Below are positions 36,088 to 45,369 of a stretch of DNA of 64,000 bases, in pieces. The position numbers and the translations under genes are program-made. Origin of the DNA: Scytonema hofmannii PCC 7110 (GTDB taxonomy: Bacteria > Cyanobacteriota > Cyanobacteriia > Cyanobacteriales > Nostocaceae); the NCBI RefSeq assembly GCF_000346485.2, contig NZ_KQ976354.1:4181436-4245435 (forward strand), in the 5' to 3' direction. Numbering within the stretch: the stretch's first letter is position 1; each line of letters begins with the position of its first letter. The notes below the pieces were generated by a model. It did not search any database. It worked only from the letters and a program-made list of their open reading frames with translations, and was not told where the DNA came from.

Positions 36088-38163
36088 ATGTTATCATCTC
36101 AAGAAACTACCGAACACCAAGTCAATCAACCAGAAGCGTCGCGATCTCAACAAATTCCACTTTTTATGCGGCTGCGTGGAATTATTATATTAGTAGCGCT
36201 CTTAATTCTTGTTAGTTTCTTTACATACCAAATTGACTTTGCATTTCCAGGAACGCCAAGCCTCAACAATACATACACTCCTCTCAGCCACCCTACAGCA
36301 CAAGAAATAGGTTCTTACGATGTGTTGGGCAAAGTTGTTAGTAAAGCTGAAGCAGAAAATTTACTAAAAACAGAAGAAGGGAAACAGTTACTTTCAGCAG
36401 AGAATGGCGCTGTTGCGATTACAGAAGATTTAATCGCTCTTGGACGAAAAGCTTTTTATAGAGAAACTTTTGGGAACGAAATTTTCTTTACCGATGTCAC
36501 TGGTATCTTAAATGGTCCGCTAAATCTCATCAACTTGACAAAAGCCATATTATCTCTCAAGGGTCAACCTACAACGAATCTTCAAGTGACCATGGATAGA
36601 GATATGAATGTAGGTAATCGCAATTTCAAAAAGGGTGATATTCTGAATACCGGGCTTGACATCCCTGCTAACTCCTTCGTTCCTCTAGGAATGATGACTC
36701 ATATCAACAAGGGTAAAATCCGAGTTGGTATAACTTGTGCGGCATGTCATGCCACTGTAGATAAAAAGACTGGACGTATTCTTGAAGGCGCACCCAACAA
36801 CGATCTAGATACAGGCTTAATGCTGGCGTTAGCGAGTAACTCAGCATCATGGTTCCGTCACACAGGCGTTAATCCTTTAACAGTTCGCTCTGGCAAACAG
36901 ACTTACATAAGATCCGATAACCAAGAAGCTCATTTACCAGACGCCAAAGCTTTAGAAGATGCAGTAGACACCCAATTGCTCAGTTGGACTCCAGGGAACT
37001 TTGACTCAACCGGAGACAATCACAACAATCCCTCCCAAAATCCATCTTCCTATACTATCGGTGCCTATCCTTATGGTTGGAGTGGTAACGCTGCTATTGG
37101 TTGGTTTCATGGATTAACTTCATTAAATAGCAATGTTCATGGAACAAACTCAGATCAAACATCAACGGCTGATTCTAGCCAAAAACTTCTAGGTATTGAT
37201 AAAGAAACATACTTGGGTTTCATTCTACAAAACTCAGCTAATCCAAAGTTTAAGTTACCCCAAGGTACTAAACCATCAAAATTTTTCCAGAAAATTGACC
37301 CTACTCCCGGTACACCTGCTATGAATGAGGTGATTGCTATGCCGGGATATCCTAAAGGTTCACCTTTTATCCTAGATGGATTGATGGCGAGTTCGCCAGG
37401 ATTTCCGGTAGCTGCACAACTCAATGGTATGTCAGCGTATCAGAACTCACTAGCACCATCTCCTGTAAAAACGCAAGATTCAGCTTCTGTTCGACAAGGA
37501 GCAGTCATTTTTACGAAGGCTGGATGTGTTGAATGCCACAGTGGACGTTACTTCACAAACAATCACGTTATTGCAGAACAAGAAATCAAAGCACAGCCTT
37601 CACGGGCAATAGCACAAGCTGCTTTTGCTCGCAACTTCGTATCACCGCAAACCTATCCAAGCAATGTGCCGGTTCCCCTCCCAGAAAATCCACCTGTATT
37701 AAATGTTCCTACAGATATTACTGCAAAACGAGACTTTGAACTGGCTTTTGCGATCGCTAATTCTGGAGGTTACAAAGTCCCTAGCTTAATTGGGTTGAAC
37801 GTTACCGCTCCTTATTTACATGATGGCGGTGCTGCTGCAGGACCAGAAGCGCTAAAAGTAGATAAAAATGGTTATGACATTGTCAACCCAGACCAGTTAG
37901 GCATACCGGGAACATTATTAAGCAACATACTACCAGAACCGAGGGCAAGTTTGCGCGTACTTATAGACCGTAACTTACGCAGGCAAACCGTTTTAACCAA
38001 CCGTGCCAATTCCGACTTGCAAGAGTCCAATGCAGATGGTAGCGGTCACAACTACTGGGTAGACAAACAAGGTGGTTTTTCTACTCAAAATCAAACAGAT
38101 CTCATAGAGTTTCTTCTGTCATTAGATGACGAGCCTGAACTCATGCCAAAGCAAAAAAATTAA
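36088..38163 (+). CDS. Di-haem cytochrome c peroxidase-like protein
   Basis: From ATG 36088 the protein has 691 residues; a longer GTG/TTG form into the upstream gene is rejected. An N-terminal membrane anchor (residues ~29-49, IIILVALLILVSFF) is followed by a large periplasmic region. Haem-binding CXXCH motifs are CAACH at ~217 and CVECH at ~480. PSLIGLNVTAPYLHDGGAA near the C-terminus is the characteristic CcpA/MauG-type peroxidase segment. At 691 residues it is about twice the length of simple CcpA. Peroxide removal or an oxidase role is likely. Confidence 0.85.
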   Translation: MLSSQETTEHQVNQPEASRSQQIPLFMRLRGIIILVALLILVSFFTYQIDFAFPGTPSLNNTYTPLSHPTAQEIGSYDVLGKVVSKAEAENLLKTEEGKQLLSAENGAVAITEDLIALGRKAFYRETFGNEIFFTDVTGILNGPLNLINLTKAILSLKGQPTTNLQVTMDRDMNVGNRNFKKGDILNTGLDIPANSFVPLGMMTHINKGKIRVGITCAACHATVDKKTGRILEGAPNNDLDTGLMLALASNSASWFRHTGVNPLTVRSGKQTYIRSDNQEAHLPDAKALEDAVDTQLLSWTPGNFDSTGDNHNNPSQNPSSYTIGAYPYGWSGNAAIGWFHGLTSLNSNVHGTNSDQTSTADSSQKLLGIDKETYLGFILQNSANPKFKLPQGTKPSKFFQKIDPTPGTPAMNEVIAMPGYPKGSPFILDGLMASSPGFPVAAQLNGMSAYQNSLAPSPVKTQDSASVRQGAVIFTKAGCVECHSGRYFTNNHVIAEQEIKAQPSRAIAQAAFARNFVSPQTYPSNVPVPLPENPPVLNVPTDITAKRDFELAFAIANSGGYKVPSLIGLNVTAPYLHDGGAAAGPEALKVDKNGYDIVNPDQLGIPGTLLSNILPEPRASLRVLIDRNLRRQTVLTNRANSDLQESNADGSGHNYWVDKQGGFSTQNQTDLIEFLLSLDDEPELMPKQKN

Positions 38164-38178
38164 TTAACTGGTCACTGT

Positions 38179-39279
38179 TCACTGTTCACTGTTCACTGTA
38201 AAGTGGCTGCGCTGTTCGTAAAACGCTTCCTGCATTCCACTTATGTAAGGCAGTAGAAAAGATCGCTGTTCTGGTTTGACACGTCTGCTAATTTCGTCCA
38301 GCAAGAGTTTATTCCATTGTGCCGTTATCTCCCACGGCACTCCGACTCGTTCCATAACCATAACACACAGATTCACCAATTCTTTTTCTACGGGTGCGAA
38401 ACTCTTCTCCAAAACACACAGCCATAAATAAGCTTGAAACATCTGCAAGTCGCGCAAGCAAGAATGTTCTACACCTGGATGGTCAAATCCACCTCGACGA
38501 CTGCGATAGTCAGGAAACATTTCTGTCAATTGATGGTAAACAGTTCGTGCAATATCTGAAGCAGCAGGAAACATTTCCTTGACAATAGTAAAAGCTGGAG
38601 AGTCTAATTCATGTTTTGCTACAGCTATGCAAACTCGCTGCCAAGGTATGGCAACCTGTTCTTCAATAAACCTAAAGTAGGGATAAATCAAAATTTGCTC
38701 TATGGGTGTAAGCTTTTTTAGAAGTAACTGATTGCTAAAGTTGAATTGTGTGGTCAGAAAACCAAGAGTACACCAATCTTTTGAAGCCGTGTATTGTTCT
38801 TGGCACTCTAACAACACGCCTTCCAACGCCTTAGCTAAATCTTCAATATCTGGAATACCCCACACTGACAGCAAAGAATGATTTATGGGAGTCATACCTG
38901 CTAGAGTCTGTAGCTTTTCTTCTACTGAACTGGTAGCAGAGGATGGCTGTTGATAAAGTTCCAGAAGCTCAATGTACACTTGAACAGTAAAATGTGTGAG
39001 TCGTCTTGCCTCACTTAAATCCACAACATTGGGAATATACTCGTATAAAGCTTTAGCTTGTATGCCCGCAAACTGGCATTTAGTGTCAACGATCGCCTCA
39101 CGTAACTTGGAGACAGTTAAAGCTTTACCTTCAAGTGAAGATGCTTCTAGTAAAGAATTGTAGACAGAGGGGTCTTGCTCACAAAATACGGACGAGAAGT
39201 CTAGTGCGTAACGTTCTGCCCAAAGCTGAACAAAACATTCAACAGTAGGAGTACTAGCTGTTTGGGTGCTAATTAACAT
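38179..39279 (-). CDS. Conserved cyanobacterial hypothetical protein
   Basis: The 366-residue soluble, helix-rich protein has no recognised domain. Notable segments are CFVQLWAERYALDFSSVF, ARRLTHFTVQVYIELLELY, PYFRFIEEQVAIPWQRVC and YRSRRGGFDHPGVEHSCLRD. It has several Cys and no signal or membrane helix. The last eight residues (HFTVNSEQ) and the TGA are read through a gtgaaca heptamer repeat, so the native C-terminus may be slightly shorter in relatives. Convergent with the cytochrome gene. Confidence 0.7.
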   Translation of the reverse strand: MLISTQTASTPTVECFVQLWAERYALDFSSVFCEQDPSVYNSLLEASSLEGKALTVSKLREAIVDTKCQFAGIQAKALYEYIPNVVDLSEARRLTHFTVQVYIELLELYQQPSSATSSVEEKLQTLAGMTPINHSLLSVWGIPDIEDLAKALEGVLLECQEQYTASKDWCTLGFLTTQFNFSNQLLLKKLTPIEQILIYPYFRFIEEQVAIPWQRVCIAVAKHELDSPAFTIVKEMFPAASDIARTVYHQLTEMFPDYRSRRGGFDHPGVEHSCLRDLQMFQAYLWLCVLEKSFAPVEKELVNLCVMVMERVGVPWEITAQWNKLLLDEISRRVKPEQRSFLLPYISGMQEAFYEQRSHFTVNSEQ

Positions 39280-39469
39280 AATGCTCTAGCTGATTTCTTT
39301 AGTACACAAGTATCAATCATTGCGTTTAGAATTTTACTAATGCACGATATAGTCTTTTATAATTTTCTCTGAAAAAGCTATCTCCCACTTCAGGATACAC
39401 TTAGTATTTTGATTTCTTTTGTAAATTAATTTACTTTCTTCATGAAGAAACGATAAAGATTAAAAGTGA

Positions 39470-39709
39470 TTATTGGTGATATTCGCCGAGTTCTTCCTCA
39501 AACAATGCCCACTCATGACGGTTTGCATTATTTTGGTAATGACGCAGATTTTTGGGGTAGTACACGCAATGACCCACATACACCCACCTATCCCAACAGC
39601 GATTAATTTCGCACACCTTAACAACTACCCCGTGGTAGATGACATCTTCTCGTGATACCTCTAGCAATTGTCCTCGTCGATATCGAGGTTTTGTCTGAAG
39701 TGCAGTCAT
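39470..39709 (-). CDS. Small conserved-type hypothetical protein
   Basis: A 79-residue protein with a likely beta-barrel (SH3/KOW-like) start: RRGQLLEVSREDVIYHGVVV, then the aromatic-rich CWDRWVYVGHCVYYP. Ribosome site ggaggt lies ~11 bases before ATG 39709. Residue pattern and RBS support a real gene. No function can be assigned. Confidence 0.55.
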   Translation of the reverse strand: MTALQTKPRYRRGQLLEVSREDVIYHGVVVKVCEINRCWDRWVYVGHCVYYPKNLRHYQNNANRHEWALFEEELGEYHQ

Positions 39710-40147
39710 CTTTTATCTGTACCTCCTGTAGTCGATGCACAATTCCAAACCTGTTTTGACCGTTAGATCTCGGTACAGGTGATGGTTTACAGTGTTTATT
39801 CCGTTGAAGAAAAATCCCACCTTTGTAGGTGGGGTTAATTCTTAGGATTCATAATACAAATGTACCATAAACATTTGCAATTGGCATTATGCTTTGCATA
39901 GCATTGCTATTCAGAATGAAGTTTGGCTGAGAGAAGGCTAAAGTTATGCTTGGGCGACTCGCTTCTGCTCTTCGTTAGCAAAAAATATGATCGAACGATA
40001 TTGCGTACTTGAGTCGGGACTTGAATTGTAAATCAACAACTGTCATTTTTTTGTCATATTCATTCCTGATAATTAAAACAGTAAAATCTGGCAACTCGCA
40101 TTCCTGGGCGTTACACGCACTTAACCATCGAATGGCAGTGGGGAACT
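39710..40147. other. Intergenic, promoter region of the Mo-hydroxylase operon
   Basis: About 440 bases with no gene. A short inverted pair (atcccacctttgtaggtgggg, around 39813-39834) may form a hairpin. The remaining DNA precedes the paoA-like start and likely contains its promoter. Confidence 0.4.
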
Positions 40148-40789
40148 ATGACAAAACAGGATAATCCTGAAAATGCAAAACCTAGCGGCGTCTCTCGTCG
40201 CGGATTTTTCAAAAGGGCAAGTGTCACCGTAGCTAGCGCAGCTATTTTAGATTCTGGTTTGATTGGTACCAAAGAAGCAGCAGCAGCACCTTCCAACTTT
40301 GTTGGTCCAAGACGAACACCGATTAAACTCCGTATTAATGGAGCTGAGCGTCGTATGGAACTCGAACCCCGCACTACCCTTGCTGAGGCTTTGCGCTTCG
40401 AGTTAGGTTTGACAGGCACGAAAATTGTTTGCGATCGCGGTTCTTGTTCCGCTTGTACAGTTTGGTTGGATTCAACACCTGTGTGCTCGTGTATGATGCT
40501 GGCAATGGATGTGGGCGATCGCGCCATCACCACCATCGAAGGACTCGCCAAAGGAGAAGATTTGCATCCAGTACAGGCTGCATTCATTGAATACGATGCC
40601 CAGCAATGCGGTTATTGTACGCCAGGGATGGTGATGAGTTGCGCGGCTCTCCTGGCAAAGAATTCAAACCCCACACTTGAAGATATACAAGCAGCTACAA
40701 GCGGTAATTTGTGTCGTTGCGGTACTTATCCCAAAGTGTTTGAAGCAACCCTCGCGGCGGCCAAGTCCATTCAAAGTGCGAGGAGTTAA
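40148..40789 (+). CDS. Molybdenum hydroxylase, 2Fe-2S subunit (PaoA-like)
   Basis: The 213-residue protein has a Tat signal (SRRGFFKRASV, residues 17-27). A plant-type ferredoxin domain follows with CDRGSCSACTVW, and then the helical domain with CGYCTPGMVMSC and NLCRCGTYPK. These hold the two [2Fe-2S] clusters of the xanthine oxidase family. As in E. coli PaoA, Tat export suggests a periplasmic aldehyde-oxidoreductase-type complex. It is the first of three genes; a gtcactg repeat lies in the 65-base gap to the next. Confidence 0.92.
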   Translation: MTKQDNPENAKPSGVSRRGFFKRASVTVASAAILDSGLIGTKEAAAAPSNFVGPRRTPIKLRINGAERRMELEPRTTLAEALRFELGLTGTKIVCDRGSCSACTVWLDSTPVCSCMMLAMDVGDRAITTIEGLAKGEDLHPVQAAFIEYDAQQCGYCTPGMVMSCAALLAKNSNPTLEDIQAATSGNLCRCGTYPKVFEATLAAAKSIQSARS

Positions 40790-40854
40790 AGGTATGGTAT
40801 CACTGGTCACTGGTTACTGGTCACTGTTCACTGTTCAAAAAAGGAGTTAAAGCT

Positions 40855-43353
40855 ATGGCTCCCAATCGCAAGCTCAAGAGAAATAGAAAGCGTTATGTCA
40901 TCTTCATGGCTTCTGCGATCGCTACAACCGTTGCAGACGCAACCGCAAAAAGCCATGCTCAATCGAGTTCATCTACCTCAGGGGGGATGACAAACATTGC
41001 CATTGGTATTCCTGGCATCAGTATGAGTCAGGTTCAGCGAGAGATTCCACCGGATGAACCACCACCACTGCCTCCCAACGCCGAACTTTCCGTAATTGGC
41101 AAGCGCACTCAGCGTTTGGATGCCCGCCTCAAGGTAACAGGAACGGCGCGTTACACATCAGATGTACAGTTGCCCGGTATGCTTTATGGAAAAATGTTGC
41201 GATCGCCTTATCCGCACACCCGCATTCGCTCCATTGATACTAGTGCCGCAGAACGCTATCCTGGAGTGCGTGCCGTGCATATCCTCGACAAGGTCGTAGG
41301 CGGTGCAACAGAGCGCGACCCCAAACCCGTTACAACCGGACAACTACCCCTCATTCGCTTTGTCGGTCAGCCCATAGCTGCTGTGGCTGCAACAACACCA
41401 GATGCAGCAGAAGAAGCAGTGCGATCGATCCGCGTAGAGTACGAGCAATTGCCCTTTGTTGCCGATATGGATGCAGCACGTCAACCCAACGCACCCTTGG
41501 TTTTTGAAGGACCAACAGAACAAGTGGCCACGGGTGGTGGTGGTGGAGCACCTAAGGGGTTACCACAACGCGGCAATGTGCGAGGACCAGTCAAAGAAAA
41601 CCCATTTGGAGGAGCGCGTGGTGACATTAAACAAGGGTTTGCGGAAGCAGAGGTGACCGTCGAAGGAGAATTTCGCACGCAAGTCCAAACCCACTCTGCA
41701 CTGGAAACCCACGGTGTTGTTGCTGATTGGAAACCGTCAGGCTTGACAGTTTATATCTCAACGCAAGGCACTGCAGGTGTACGCGACGAGCTTGCAGAAT
41801 TATTTAAGTTGCCGAAAAGCCAAGTGCGCGTGATTACGGAATTTATGGGCGGTGGCTTTGGTGCCAAATTCGGTGCGGGTAATTACGGTGCAGCCGCGAC
41901 TTACCTCTCAAAGAAAGCAGGTGCGCCCGTGCGTCTGATGCTTGATCGTAAAGAGGAGCATCTTGCCGTTGGCAATCGTCCCGGTACAATGCAAAAACTG
42001 CGTATTGGAGCCAAGCGTGATGGAACGCTAACCGCCATCAGTCTCAGTGCTTACGGAACGGCTGGTGTTGGATTGGGAGCGGGCGTTGGTAACGTGGCTC
42101 AAGTCATGTACAAATGTCCAAACTTTGATTCAGAACAGTACGACGTTTTCATCCACGCTGGACCGGGTGCTGCCTTTCGCGCCCCCGGTAATCCCCAAGG
42201 TGCTTTTGCCTTGGAGCAACTCATTGATGAACTCGCCGAAAAAATTAAAATTGACCCAGTCGCACTGCGTGACAAAATTGATGAGAGTCCGACACGTCGC
42301 GAACAACGCCGTATCGGAGCCGAACGCATCGGTTGGAGTCAGAGACACGCGCCCGGTGCTGACTCTGGAGCGATTAAACGCGGTATCGGTATGGCACAGT
42401 CTTTTTGGCCTCGTATCGTTCATACAGATTCATCATGTGAAGTACGAGTTTTGCGTGATGGTTCAGTAGAAGTACGGTCAAGCGTACAAGATATTGGTAC
42501 TGGTATCCGCACTGTATTGGCACAGGTCGTTGCGGAAGAGTTTGGTTTGCAAGCAACAGACATTACTGTGCGTATCGGTGATACTATGTTTCCTGCTGGT
42601 CCACCTTCAGGTGGTAGTAAAACTACTGGCTCAATTACGCCGGCTGCTCGCAATGCTGCTTACAGTGTTCGGCAACAAATGTTACAACAAATTGCACCAG
42701 CTTTAGAAGTGAGTGCAGATGCTTTAGCGATGAAAGACGGACGTATCTTTGTTCGTGCTACACCATCGAAAGGGTTGTCGTTTCGTGAGGCTGCCAAGAA
42801 GTTGCGAACAGAGCAGATTGCAGTCATAGCAAGCCGCAGTGAAGACTATGGTGGTTTCCAAGTCAAAAACCCGACAGGGAATAGCTTTTCGCATGGTGGG
42901 TTAGGTGGCGTGCACTTTGTTGAAGTGTCAGTTGATACGGAAATAGGATTGGTGCGAGTCGATCGCGTCGTAGCCGTCCACGATTGTGGTCGTCCGATTA
43001 ATCCATTGCAACTAGAAAGCCAAATTAATGGCGGTATTCTTCAAGGCACATCATGGGCGCTTTACGAGAATCGGCATTTGTGCCAAAAATCCGGGGTGAT
43101 GGTCAACGCAAACTTCGACCAATACAAAATACTTGGTTCTCGCGAAACCCCAAAGATTGAAATTCTTTTGTTGGAGGATTACCAGGGACGTAGTTCTACT
43201 GATGCAGGTGGTATTGGAGAACCAGCAATTATTCCAACGGCGGCAGCGATCGCTAATGCCATTTATAACGCCACTGGTGTCCGTTTGCGGGAATTACCAA
43301 TGACACCGGAGAAAGTACTAGCTGCTCTTAATGTATCGAGGAGAACATCATGA
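40855..43353 (+). CDS. Molybdenum hydroxylase, Moco-binding subunit (PaoC/YagR-like)
   Basis: The 832-residue catalytic subunit binds the molybdopterin cofactor. Motifs include RLDARLKVTGTARYTSDVQL, MGGGFGAKFG, FRAPGNPQGAFALE, GPPSGGSKTTGS and the catalytic Glu in GGIGEPAI. It is about 100 residues longer than E. coli PaoC, with a basic/hydrophobic N-terminal region (~1-45) and a Gly-rich loop VATGGGGGAPKG. The Glu and cofactor loops look intact. Substrate (aldehyde or N-heterocycle) unknown. It overlaps the next gene by four bases (ATGA). Confidence 0.92.
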   Translation: MAPNRKLKRNRKRYVIFMASAIATTVADATAKSHAQSSSSTSGGMTNIAIGIPGISMSQVQREIPPDEPPPLPPNAELSVIGKRTQRLDARLKVTGTARYTSDVQLPGMLYGKMLRSPYPHTRIRSIDTSAAERYPGVRAVHILDKVVGGATERDPKPVTTGQLPLIRFVGQPIAAVAATTPDAAEEAVRSIRVEYEQLPFVADMDAARQPNAPLVFEGPTEQVATGGGGGAPKGLPQRGNVRGPVKENPFGGARGDIKQGFAEAEVTVEGEFRTQVQTHSALETHGVVADWKPSGLTVYISTQGTAGVRDELAELFKLPKSQVRVITEFMGGGFGAKFGAGNYGAAATYLSKKAGAPVRLMLDRKEEHLAVGNRPGTMQKLRIGAKRDGTLTAISLSAYGTAGVGLGAGVGNVAQVMYKCPNFDSEQYDVFIHAGPGAAFRAPGNPQGAFALEQLIDELAEKIKIDPVALRDKIDESPTRREQRRIGAERIGWSQRHAPGADSGAIKRGIGMAQSFWPRIVHTDSSCEVRVLRDGSVEVRSSVQDIGTGIRTVLAQVVAEEFGLQATDITVRIGDTMFPAGPPSGGSKTTGSITPAARNAAYSVRQQMLQQIAPALEVSADALAMKDGRIFVRATPSKGLSFREAAKKLRTEQIAVIASRSEDYGGFQVKNPTGNSFSHGGLGGVHFVEVSVDTEIGLVRVDRVVAVHDCGRPINPLQLESQINGGILQGTSWALYENRHLCQKSGVMVNANFDQYKILGSRETPKIEILLLEDYQGRSSTDAGGIGEPAIIPTAAAIANAIYNATGVRLRELPMTPEKVLAALNVSRRTS

Positions 43354-44399
43354 AGCGTTTTGAATGGATGAATGCGTCTACCATTAATGAAGCTGTAGCC
43401 CAAGTTAACAGTACGGTTGCTGATGCTACAGTTGCTGCTAGCTCTGTGGCTGCTACCAAGCAAAACCAAACTGCGAATAACACGGCGATTGTTAAAGCAG
43501 GGGGTATCGATCTACTAGATTTGTTAAAGGAAGGATTGGTGACACCATCGCGAGTCATCAATATTCGCACACTTCCCAATATGGATCGCATGAGTGCAGA
43601 TGCCCAAACTGGTTTACGCATCGGACCTCTAGTTACACTTGCCCAATTAAGCACAGATTTGTCAGTACGTCAAGGTTATACTGCCCTTGCTGAAGCAGCA
43701 AGTCATATCGCCACCCCACAAATTCGTAATGTTGCGACTATTGGTGGAAATCTCTTACAACGTCCGCGCTGTTGGTATTTCCGTTCCGAGCAGTTTCGCT
43801 GTTTGAAGCGGGGAGGTAAGGAATGCTTTGCTATTGAGGGCGAACACAAGTATCATGCTATTTTTAATAATGAGGTTTGTCCTTGCGTGCATGCCTCTAC
43901 AGCTGCAACAGCACTCGTTGCTCTGGGTGCTCGATTGGTGTTAACGAGTCCAAAAGGAGTAGGAGAAGTTTTACTGGAAGAGTTTTTTGTGACTCCGGAA
44001 AAAGACGTTCTGCGGGAAAACTCGCTTCAGCCTAACGAGTTAATAACAGAAATCCGGGTACCTGCACTAGGGGCAAACGTGCGATCGGTTCATCTCAAAC
44101 AGGGTGAGAAAGAGTCTTATGACTGGGCGATCGCAGATACTGCTGTCATGGTTGAGAAGTCTGGTGGACGTTGTACAAAAGCTTCTATCGTCTTGGGTGC
44201 AGCCGCTCCCGTACCGTTGCGTGCTCGGACTGCGGAGGCTGTTTTAATTGGCAAACCGATTAATGAAGAGACGGCGCGTGCCGCAGCAAAAGCAGCAGTG
44301 CAAGGCGCAAAGCCGCTTTCACAGAATGCGTACAAAGTGCCTATCTTTGAGGTGTTAGTGCGCCGAGCGATTTTACTTGCCGATACTCGTTCAATGTAG
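43350..44399 (+). CDS. Molybdenum hydroxylase, FAD/4Fe-4S subunit (PaoB/YagS-like)
   Basis: The 349-residue FAD subunit starts within the end of the previous gene. FAD-binding motifs are AGGIDLLDLLKEG and ATIGGNLLQRP. An insertion with four Cys (PRCWYFR, RCLKRGGKECFA, VCPCVH) matches the extra [4Fe-4S] site of PaoB-type subunits. The C-terminal domain ends RRAILLADTRSM. Gene order here is A-C-B rather than the E. coli A-B-C. Together the three genes encode a complete electron-transfer chain. Confidence 0.92.
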   Translation: MKRFEWMNASTINEAVAQVNSTVADATVAASSVAATKQNQTANNTAIVKAGGIDLLDLLKEGLVTPSRVINIRTLPNMDRMSADAQTGLRIGPLVTLAQLSTDLSVRQGYTALAEAASHIATPQIRNVATIGGNLLQRPRCWYFRSEQFRCLKRGGKECFAIEGEHKYHAIFNNEVCPCVHASTAATALVALGARLVLTSPKGVGEVLLEEFFVTPEKDVLRENSLQPNELITEIRVPALGANVRSVHLKQGEKESYDWAIADTAVMVEKSGGRCTKASIVLGAAAPVPLRARTAEAVLIGKPINEETARAAAKAAVQGAKPLSQNAYKVPIFEVLVRRAILLADTRSM

Positions 44400-44860
44400 A
44401 ATATGTTGCATTTGACTAAAGACCTGGAAAAATTTTTCCCTGGGGTTTGAATCAGTTAACCGCAAACCCTAATTACGAATTACTCCCTTCCCGCTAGAAG
44501 ATTACCTATAATGTAGGAAAAAGTATTACAAGAAGTGACAAGGTGGAATTGTGGATAGATATACAAGAAATCGAACATTCCAACTATGCAATTGCCTCCC
44601 GAAAGCTTCGCGATCGCGACCGTCTCACCAGGCTATCAAAAATCTCCTGAAAATGGTAACATTTATCTGGAATAGTATCTTGTCCATTTGTAGCTTTGTA
44701 TGGATACTATTTCGTGTACAACCGTCCAAATCTGTAGGGTAAATCAAAAATAGTATATGAAACTTATTGCCCGATTTTACCTTGAGCGATCGGACTGTGC
44801 GTCAATATGAATCGCCTTCCAGGTTTGGGGGATTGTGTTCTCTATTAATATGGTGGAACA
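44400..44860. other. Intergenic, no assigned gene
   Basis: This 460-base gap contains one HIP1-like site (cgcgatcgcg) and a short frame that is not convincing (44551-44742). A readable out-of-frame string (IDIQEIEHSNYAIASRKL, near 44552-44605) could be a degenerate gene fragment. Confidence 0.35.
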
Positions 44861-45265
44861 CTAGGGAGTTGTAGTGGTAATTAACCTCACATGAGGATAA
44901 GCAAGAATATTGCCATCATTAGTCATTAAAGGACAGTCGTAAGTCCTTGCAGTAGCAACGATAATTCTATCAGCAGGATCTTTATGAAATTCTCCTGGTA
45001 AGGAGTAAGATTCAATGGCGATCTCAGGGGTAATAGGAATTAAAAGGATTCCTTCTTCAGCCAAGGCTACAGAAAACCATTCGTTCAATGGCTTAGGAAG
45101 AACTAAACGACCTTGATTGACTAATCTTGAAATTTCCAGAAGACTAATAGTTGATATTCCTATCCCATCAGGACGAGAGTTTTCAATAGTTTCTTTCTGC
45201 AAATTCGTAAGTTGGAGGGAATCTTGGTTCCACCAAACCCAGATATGGGTATCAAGAATAATCAT
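44861..45265 (-). CDS. vapC: PIN-domain toxin, VapC family
   Basis: From ATG 45265 the protein has 134 residues: the first Asp in IILDTHIWVWW, central Glu in ISLLEISRLV, Asp in DPADRIIVATA and Asp in LMTNDG form the usual Mg-binding site. It starts with ATGA overlapping the end of a preceding frame, typical of vapBC operons. The antitoxin partner is truncated, so the toxin may be silent or orphaned. Its N-terminal MGYGKG extension in the longer frame is discarded. Confidence 0.85.
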   Translation of the reverse strand: MIILDTHIWVWWNQDSLQLTNLQKETIENSRPDGIGISTISLLEISRLVNQGRLVLPKPLNEWFSVALAEEGILLIPITPEIAIESYSLPGEFHKDPADRIIVATARTYDCPLMTNDGNILAYPHVRLITTTTP

Positions 45266-45369
45266 TCCTTTTCCATATCCCATTCATCAGCAGGGAGTCC
45301 TGACTCTTCGGGATTTTATGCCGTTAGGTGTAGAAAATACTTAGATGCGCTTTCTGGTAGATGAATGTA
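45262..45369 (-). pseudogene. Truncated antitoxin of the VapC module
   Basis: The 17 codons before the overlapping TGA read NPEESGLPADEWDMEKE, a typical acidic antitoxin tail. An in-frame TAA (45316-45318) precedes them, and the frame continues upstream as HLPESASKYFLHLTA until 45369. There an IS-like inverted end begins. No start codon or DNA-binding domain remains. The antitoxin family cannot be identified. Confidence 0.5.

Noticed and set aside
40111-40587. Minus-strand frame opposite the 2Fe-2S subunit
   Set aside because: Shadow of a confident gene; composition is that of its complement and no RBS is seen.
44551-44742. 63-codon frame after the Mo-hydroxylase operon
   Set aside because: No RBS, no recognisable sequence, and it crosses a HIP1 site in an otherwise empty gap.
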